NCBI GenBank assembly: GCA_963555705.1
Contig: OY743170.1
Location: 16,227,596 to 16,291,595, forward strand
Source of the DNA: Ligustrum vulgare
Lineage: Eukaryota; Streptophyta; Magnoliopsida; Lamiales; Oleaceae
Length of the DNA stretch: 64,000 bases
Direction: 5' to 3'
Every line of letters begins with the position of its first letter. Position 1 is the first letter of the stretch. Under the pieces are notes generated by a model. That model was not told where the DNA came from. It worked only from the letters and a program-made list of their open reading frames with translations, and did no database searches. Of this stretch, positions 58,501-64,000 are shown piece by piece. A program made the position numbers and the translations under genes.

Positions 58501-60874
58501 TCGTTTTTATCGATGACACTGATTTATTCCAGGGATTCTGAGCAACATGAAGAACACTTGAGGATAGTATTGGAAACACTGAGAGCAGAAAAGTTGTACG
58601 TCAAATTCAAGAAATGTAAATTTTGGCTTGAGAGGGTAGCCTTCCTAGTTCATGTTGTTACAGTTAAAAGCATTGAGGTTGATCCTTCCAAGGTGGAAAC
58701 TGTAACAAATTGGCCAACACCTGCAAATGTTGGAGATGTGAGAAGTTTTCTTGGGTTAGGTGGATACTATAGGGGATTTATAGAAGGCTTTTCTAAAATA
58801 GCAGGTCCTGTGAGACAATTAACCAGGAAGGGAGTTAAGTTCCAGTGGACAAGTCAGTGTGAACAGAGCTTCCAGGAACTGAAGAACAGACTTGTATCAG
58901 CACCAGTGTTGACTATACCGGATGGGTCGGATGGTTTTGTTAACTTATTTACAGTGATGCATCCAAACATGGATTGGGTTGTGTATTGATGCAGAGTGGA
59001 AAAGTAATAGCATATGCTTCAAGACAATTGAAGCCATGTGAAAAGAATTACCCGACGCATGATCTAGAGCTTGCAGTTGTAGTGCATGCTTTAAAGATTT
59101 GGAGACACTATTTGTACGGGAGTAAATGTGAGATTTACACCGATCACAAGAGTCTCAAGTACTTCTTCACTCAGAAGGAATTGAATATGAGGCAGCGTCA
59201 ATGGCTAGAGCTGGTAAATGATTATGACTACACTATTCTTTACCATTCCGGTAAAGCAAATAAGGTTGCAGATACTTTAAGTAGGAAGAATGCTGGCCAG
59301 TTGTCAGTTTTGGGAACACAAGACCAGTTGATTCGATACTTTCATAATTTGAGAATCGAAGTGCGAGCCCCATCAGTCCGAGGATCTAGCAGATTGGAAA
59401 ATCTGACTGTTAAACCAAATTTGAGGGATCGGATTGTGACAGCTCAGGGAGGTGATAAATTTTTAGAGAAAATCAGATCTGAAGTTGGGACTCGCAGGAA
59501 AATAGGTTTTGAGATTTCCTCTGATAAATCACTTATGTTCAGAAGGCGTATTTGTGTGCCGAAGGATGAACAGATCAAGAAGGAGATTTTAACAGAAGCT
59601 CATTTAGCACCTTACGCAAGTCACCCAGGTGGGACAAAAATGTATCGCGATTTACGCAATAATTTTTGGTGGAGAAATATGAAGGGTTGTATTGCGAGTT
59701 TTATATCTCAATGCATGACCGAGCAGGTCAAGATTGAACATCAGAGACTATCAGGACTAATCCTTTGGACATACCAGAATGGAAATGGGAGAAAATTTCC
59801 ATGGATTTCGTTACTGGGTTACCAAAATCAGTTAGAGGAAATGGCTATTTGGGTTATTGTGGACCGACTTATAAAGTCAGCTCATTTCCTTCCGTTCAGA
59901 ATGACTCTTAATATGGATCAGTTAGCCCAGTTGTATGTTAGAGAGATTGTTCGACTTCATAGAGTTCCAGCTTCCATTGTCTCAGATAGAGATTCGAGGT
60001 TTACTTCTAGGTTTTGGAAGAGCTTGCATATTGCACTGGGTACTAAATTAAATTTTAGTACTGCATACCATCCGCAGACAAACGAGCAGTCTGAGCGCAC
60101 TATTCAGACACTGGAGGATATGCTTAGAGCTTGCGTACTAGACTTAAGTGGTAGTTGGAAGAATCATCTACAATTGGTGGAGTTTGCCTACAATAATAGT
60201 TTTCAGGCTACTATTAGTATGGCACCATATGAAGCACTGTATGGACGACGATGTCGATCACCACTTTATTGTGATGAAGTTGGTGAGAAGAAATTGTTGG
60301 GACCAGAATTAATCGAAAGAACAGTTGAGGCTATTGAGAAGATTAGACTACGAATTAAAACCGCGCAGGATAGACAGAAAAGTTATGCAGATCAGAAAAG
60401 GAAAGATTTGAAATTTCAGGTGGGAGAGAGAGTGTTTTTAAAGGTAGCCCCAATGAAATGTACTTTTCGTTTAGGGAAAAGAAGAAAGTTAAGACCTCGA
60501 TTTATCGGACCATTTGAGATATTAGAGCAGGTAGGGAATGTGACATATCGTTTGGCGTTGCCACCCGAGCTTGCAGCGGTTCACAATATTTTCCATGTTT
60601 CCCTATTAAGGAAGTATGTTCATGATCCTAGTCATGTGGTGAATTATCAATCAATTTCAATTCAGAAAGATTTGTCGTATGAGGAGGCACCTTTGTGCAT
60701 AATAGAGAGAAAAGTCCATGTCTTAAGAAAAAAATTCCCTAAGTCAAAGTCCAGTGGGGTAGATACAATGATGATGAGGCTACTTGGGAAAAAGAGGATG
60801 AGATTCTAGCCAAGTATCCAGACATCATAGATCAAGTGAGTAATTTCGAGGACGAAATTATTTTATTGGGGTAA
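55514..60874 (+). pseudogene. Tekay-type gag-pol with chromodomain, heavily interrupted
   Basis: Gag starts MSRRVIRNAPNQ at 55514 and shifts frame near 55690. Its domain (EEWLQTIEKIFRHISCPE.. TWEEFRAEIGDKFFP) runs to a shift near 56086. The zinc knuckle (CGQPGHFAS) near 56370 has a stop at its first Cys. The protease reads LIYSGATHSF at 56555-56584, with Tyr (TAC, 56561) in place of the catalytic Asp. Pol then jumps over the solo LTR and resumes at 57879. Reverse transcriptase ([20 protein letters not shown]) breaks at 58289 and around 58320-58530, where the FIDD motif is followed by a shift. RNase H breaks near 58975. The integrase ([42 protein letters not shown]) has lost a zinc-finger Cys. 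The chromodomain region at about 60690-60870 is frameshifted. Non-functional. Confidence 0.9.
56940..57873 (-). mobile_element. solo LTR related to the CRM-like element
   Basis: 934 bp, TGATGAGATCC..CATATCA, with target duplication CAAGG at 56935-56939 and 57874-57878. Removing it and one CAAGG rejoins pol in frame. It shares with the LTR at 30587 the TTACGGCCGT(A/G)A palindrome array (seven units at 57515-57715) and the CGGCTCGACCCCAACATG region, so it is a sister family. It is all that remains after recombination between two LTRs. Confidence 0.92.
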
Positions 60875-60877
60875 GGT
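60866..60877 (+). other. polypurine tract of the Tekay-type element
   Basis: TTGGGGTAAGGT directly before the 3' LTR; it overlaps the last pol codons and stop. Confidence 0.75.
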
Positions 60878-62882
60878 TGTAGCGATCGAGAATTTTCTTA
60901 TTTATATTAAATAAATATTTTATTTATTAAAAACGTGTCGCTATAATTTAATCCATTATTAAAGTTTAAGTACGTCGTCTAGTCAAGTTATGAAATTTTG
61001 AGCCAATAATAATAAATTTTCAGTCCAACTCGATTTTACGTCCAAAATTCAAAATTAATTTAAAAAGCTTAATTTTATTCAAATTAAATTTCAGTTATTT
61101 TCTTTTTAAAATTCAAAATCAGATCTACCCAATTATTTGATAATTATCCTAATAATTATCTTGCAAAAACTTTGGTTAATCTTGAATTCGACCCTATCAT
61201 TTTTTCCTCGTGCATGTGTACTGAAAAGATTTCACAATTCAAAATTTAATCATATTAATTCATTCAGCCATTATAACTGCAACCACGTTCAGAACACATA
61301 TCCACATTTAGAATTTCAGCAAACTCGGTAAGACTCATCCTTCATCTTCTTCACACACACGACACCCACCTTCGTTATTCAGTTTCACAGCCTATTGCCA
61401 ATCTCCATTAATGGGGCACTACCATAACTGACTTCCAAACTGCAATTCAAACCAAACATCAATCCACAAAGCAACAACCCTGCAGTCACCAGCCTTCGAT
61501 TTGTTACCCAGTTCACAACGCTACTGCCAAGGGTCAGTTCTCCACCATTGAACCACCGGCCAAGACCACGACTCACAAAGCACAACGCTGCCGACCAGAC
61601 CAAGCAACATCATCACATCCGCCGCCAACCACCACTCGATAAGCCTCACTTCCAAGTCCCAAATTTCCACAATCAACACCTAAATCACCAAGAATCAAAC
61701 CCAAAGCGATAAACCCATAACCAAGAAAACTCAATCATTTACCCGACCGCCAGCATTTTCCGCCAGAAAACCACGAAAACAGCCTCGTTTTGCTTCGGCT
61801 TCGCACCCCAAACACAGTCCCAAAATCCATTTTTCTCGCATAACCATGTATTATCGTCGTTGATTCAAGCCGACAGTATTATAGCCGGCATTGCCGCCGG
61901 CTATTGGACTTGGAGGAGGGGTTCCGCCCTCATCTCTCAGATTGTTTTAAACTTATTATTTCGGTCCCCAGATTGTTTTAAGCAACGTTTTAATTAAGTC
62001 CTTTAATTTTCGAAAAACTCTATTTTAGTCGCAAACTTTCAAAATTGATTATTTTAGATTCTCAATTTCATCCCCAAACTTTAGTTTTATTTCAAAACTT
62101 TAAATTTCAAAAGACTAATTTAAATTTTTATTTTCTTTGGGCTAGACAAGGCGTACGGAGACTTAAAGAATTGAAATATTTTACCACTCAACCACACTCG
62201 TTAAGATTAAGGTAGACTCGTCCCTATTAATTGGTTTATATTTTAATTGCATGTAAATATATGTATCCTGTGACTTATGTGCATTTATTGCATGAGACGA
62301 GACGAGAATTTATATTTCTTATGAAATATTTGACGTTATGAGCATGTCATAACTTATATGCATTCTAATGCATGAGACAAGATGAGATTATGATTTTGTT
62401 ATGCTTGAAATAACTTATGTGCATTTATTGCATGAGACGAGACTACCTACACCCTATGTTACAAAAGCCTAAGAATATGATTGCATGTTTATGTGTTCAA
62501 TTTTTATGTAAATTGATTAATTGACGATGATTCTACTGAGTATTTCAATGAAATGCTCACCCATTTTCAACAAAATTTGCAGATGTCGTAGATGGAGGCG
62601 ATTAATGGGCAGGATGTAGCATTAATAATTGAATAATTAGATTTTACTATTATTCCAGTTGAATATTTATATTTTGAGAAATTATGAGATTGTCAAAAGT
62701 TTTTCCTTTATTGAGATTTATTAACAATTTTATTTAAACAATTTGAATTTTATCAGCTTTCGAATTTATTTAAATAAATCTTGCCAATTTAAAAATATTA
62801 TTATTCTTCCGCTAAATATAATTTCAAAATTAGACGAGACGATGACGTGACGAATAGGGTATTCAGAACTCGGGGCGTCACA
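60878..62882 (+). repeat. 3' LTR of the Tekay-type element
   Basis: 2,005 bp, with many differences from the 5' LTR and one deletion of about 150 bp, so the insertion is older than the other LTR elements in the window. Confidence 0.88.
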
Positions 62883-63105
62883 CTTGCAGTTCGGAACATT
62901 AGGACAATAATAGTTGCAATCAAAGAAGAGGAATAAAATCAACGTCATCACGAACAAATGGATATAGAATGGTGTAAGCAATAAACTCCAGAAAACTATG
63001 CAGGGTTAGATCACATATGAGTACTGTACAATTTGGTTAGTAGGAGTACATGCATAATCAGTATAAGGTAAAGAAATAAAGAATGGTGTACTTGGAGGTG
63101 TTATC
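62883..63105. other. no gene recognised
   Basis: Short unique stretch between the Tekay LTR and a MULE; possibly intron of the pentapeptide gene. No exon found. Confidence 0.35.
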
Positions 63106-63857
63106 CATGGTATGAAAAAACCCATGTGAGGCAAATCTCGAGGCCCGCCTCGACATGAGGCACAGGACAAATGCCTCAGAGCAGTAATTTTAATGCTGTT
63201 TTTGAAAGGCGTGCGCCTCAATTGACTTCAGTGCACGCCTCAGAACTCGCCTCAATGCAGATCTATCCTTTTGTTTTCTTTTTTTTAGCAAAGAAAATTA
63301 CTAAAAAAGGCCAAAAGCTTGATTTTAATAGTACTAGGGAATCACTACACCTAAAACTCTATAAATATACTAAAAAGTATTAACCAAAATCACAAGAAAA
63401 TTATGTTAGAGTAAGTCTACCAGACAACTGTTCCTCCCTAGTCTCTACAAAGCTAAGAACGTGCAACTATACACAAAGGTTCAAGCCTGCATACTGCAAC
63501 TGTAGTTTGTTCCCTGTCCATAGTAAGGTCTGATTGTTCTCTACAGACGACGACTATATTATATTTCATTTTAGAGACTTTTAGACTTCTTTTATTTAAT
63601 TTTTGTTTGACAATGGATATAACTATTGGTTATTTTCAACTTTATTAATATATTTTTGATTTTGTTTTGTTAAAAAATTTCAAGATTGTTTATGATTCAT
63701 TGGAACCATTAGATTTATTTTTATGTTATTTTCTAATTTTTCAACTTTAATCTTTTTCGTTTGTGGTGAGGCTTCCGCCTCAAAACACTTTGAGACTTAC
63801 GCGCTCACCTCACGATATAAAAAACACCTCGGTACCATTTACATTTTTTCAAACTAT
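63106..63857. mobile_element. non-autonomous MULE-type element, 752 bp
   Basis: A perfect 9-bp duplication GGTGTTATC lies at 63097-63105 and 63858-63866. The ends are imperfect inverted repeats (CATGGTATGAAAAAA against ATAGTTTGAAAAAA). Both end regions are rich in GAGGC/GCCTC words (GTGAGGCAAATC.. CGCCTCG and GGTGAGGCTTCCGCCTC). No transposase. The 70-residue open frame inside has no known content. Confidence 0.8.
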
Positions 63858-63866
63858 GGTGTTATC

Positions 63867-64000
63867 AATATACACCTAATATTAAAGCCAACAAAACAGA
63901 TTGCTCTTAGGCAAAGGGCAGATTTTATTAAAGTTGGAGAAGAGCTCATAACTGAGGCTAGCCTTTTTTTTTATTTTAAAGGTCTCTTAACAAAAAGGCT
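63867..64000 (+). other. unassigned edge sequence
   Basis: An open plus-strand stretch (QIALRQRADFIKVGEELIT) reaches almost to the edge and could be part of an exon, but it is too short to judge. No splice site decides the matter. Confidence 0.2.

Larger units (their letters stand above)
52200..62882 (+). mobile_element. Ty3/Gypsy chromovirus of the Tekay/Del type, defective
   Basis: Long LTRs at 52200-54370 and 60878-62882 start TGTAGCGATCGAG and end GGGGCGTCACA. The second is shorter because about 150 bp (53240-53440 in the first) is missing. The primer-binding site is at 54374-54386 and the polypurine tract is just before 60878. The interior holds an extra ORF, gag and pol with chromodomain, all broken, and a solo LTR at 56940-57873. 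A clear 5-bp target duplication was not found; CTTG flanks the unit if AAAAGGT before the first LTR is counted as part of the element. Confidence 0.88.

Overview
This window is AT-rich nuclear DNA from a flowering plant, most likely a eudicot. The evidence is plant-specific transposon families (Stowaway, Tat, Tekay and CRM-like Gypsy elements), a plant KS-type dehydrin, GT-AG introns and a plant-like pentapeptide-repeat gene. I see no prokaryotic genes, rRNA, tRNA or CRISPR. All coordinates and comparisons were read by eye; no alignment or search was run.

Layout. 29-3439 is a complete but decayed hAT transposon with a perfect 8-bp target duplication. 3.4-12.8 kb holds old LTR debris, a Copia relic, a trimer of a fold-back repeat and a MITE. 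13.15-14.05 kb holds the only intact-looking host gene, a small histidine-rich dehydrin on the minus strand, with TATA box, drought/ABA-type motifs, a 3'UTR intron and a poly(A) signal. 14.2-24.3 kb is a nest of DNA transposons: a tandem duplication, a fold-back MULE with a paralogous empty site, a long-TIR MULE containing a hAT element, two nested Helitrons and a Stowaway MITE, all between the arms of a larger inverted repeat.

26,903-39,804 is a complete LTR element (5-bp duplication GTTTA) in minus orientation with no gag-pol. It carries, antisense to itself, (i) a cysteine-rich basic ORF that resembles the zinc-finger nucleic-acid-binding proteins of betaflexiviruses and (ii) an intronless full-length LOG-type cytokinin-activating enzyme gene, now broken by one stop codon and by insertion of a very young, intact CRM-like Gypsy element (30,587-37,511). 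This is the most unusual object in the window.

41,323-51,181 is a Tat-lineage Gypsy element (TSD GTTAG) with broken gag-pol, two tandem arrays and a separate three-exon antisense gene. 52,200-62,882 is a decayed Tekay-type chromovirus with an extra ORF before gag and a solo LTR related to the CRM-like element inserted in its pol. Between these two lie two minus-strand exons of a pentapeptide-repeat gene (FIP2-like), so both elements probably sit in introns of that gene. A MULE-type non-autonomous element (63,106-63,857, 9-bp TSD) closes the window.

Order of events that can be read: gene-carrying LTR element (LTRs about 2% different) before CRM-like element (about 0.2% different); Tat element (about 0.8%) in between; Tekay element before the solo LTR inside it; MULE at 15,645 before the local tandem duplication, which came before the fold-back MULE.
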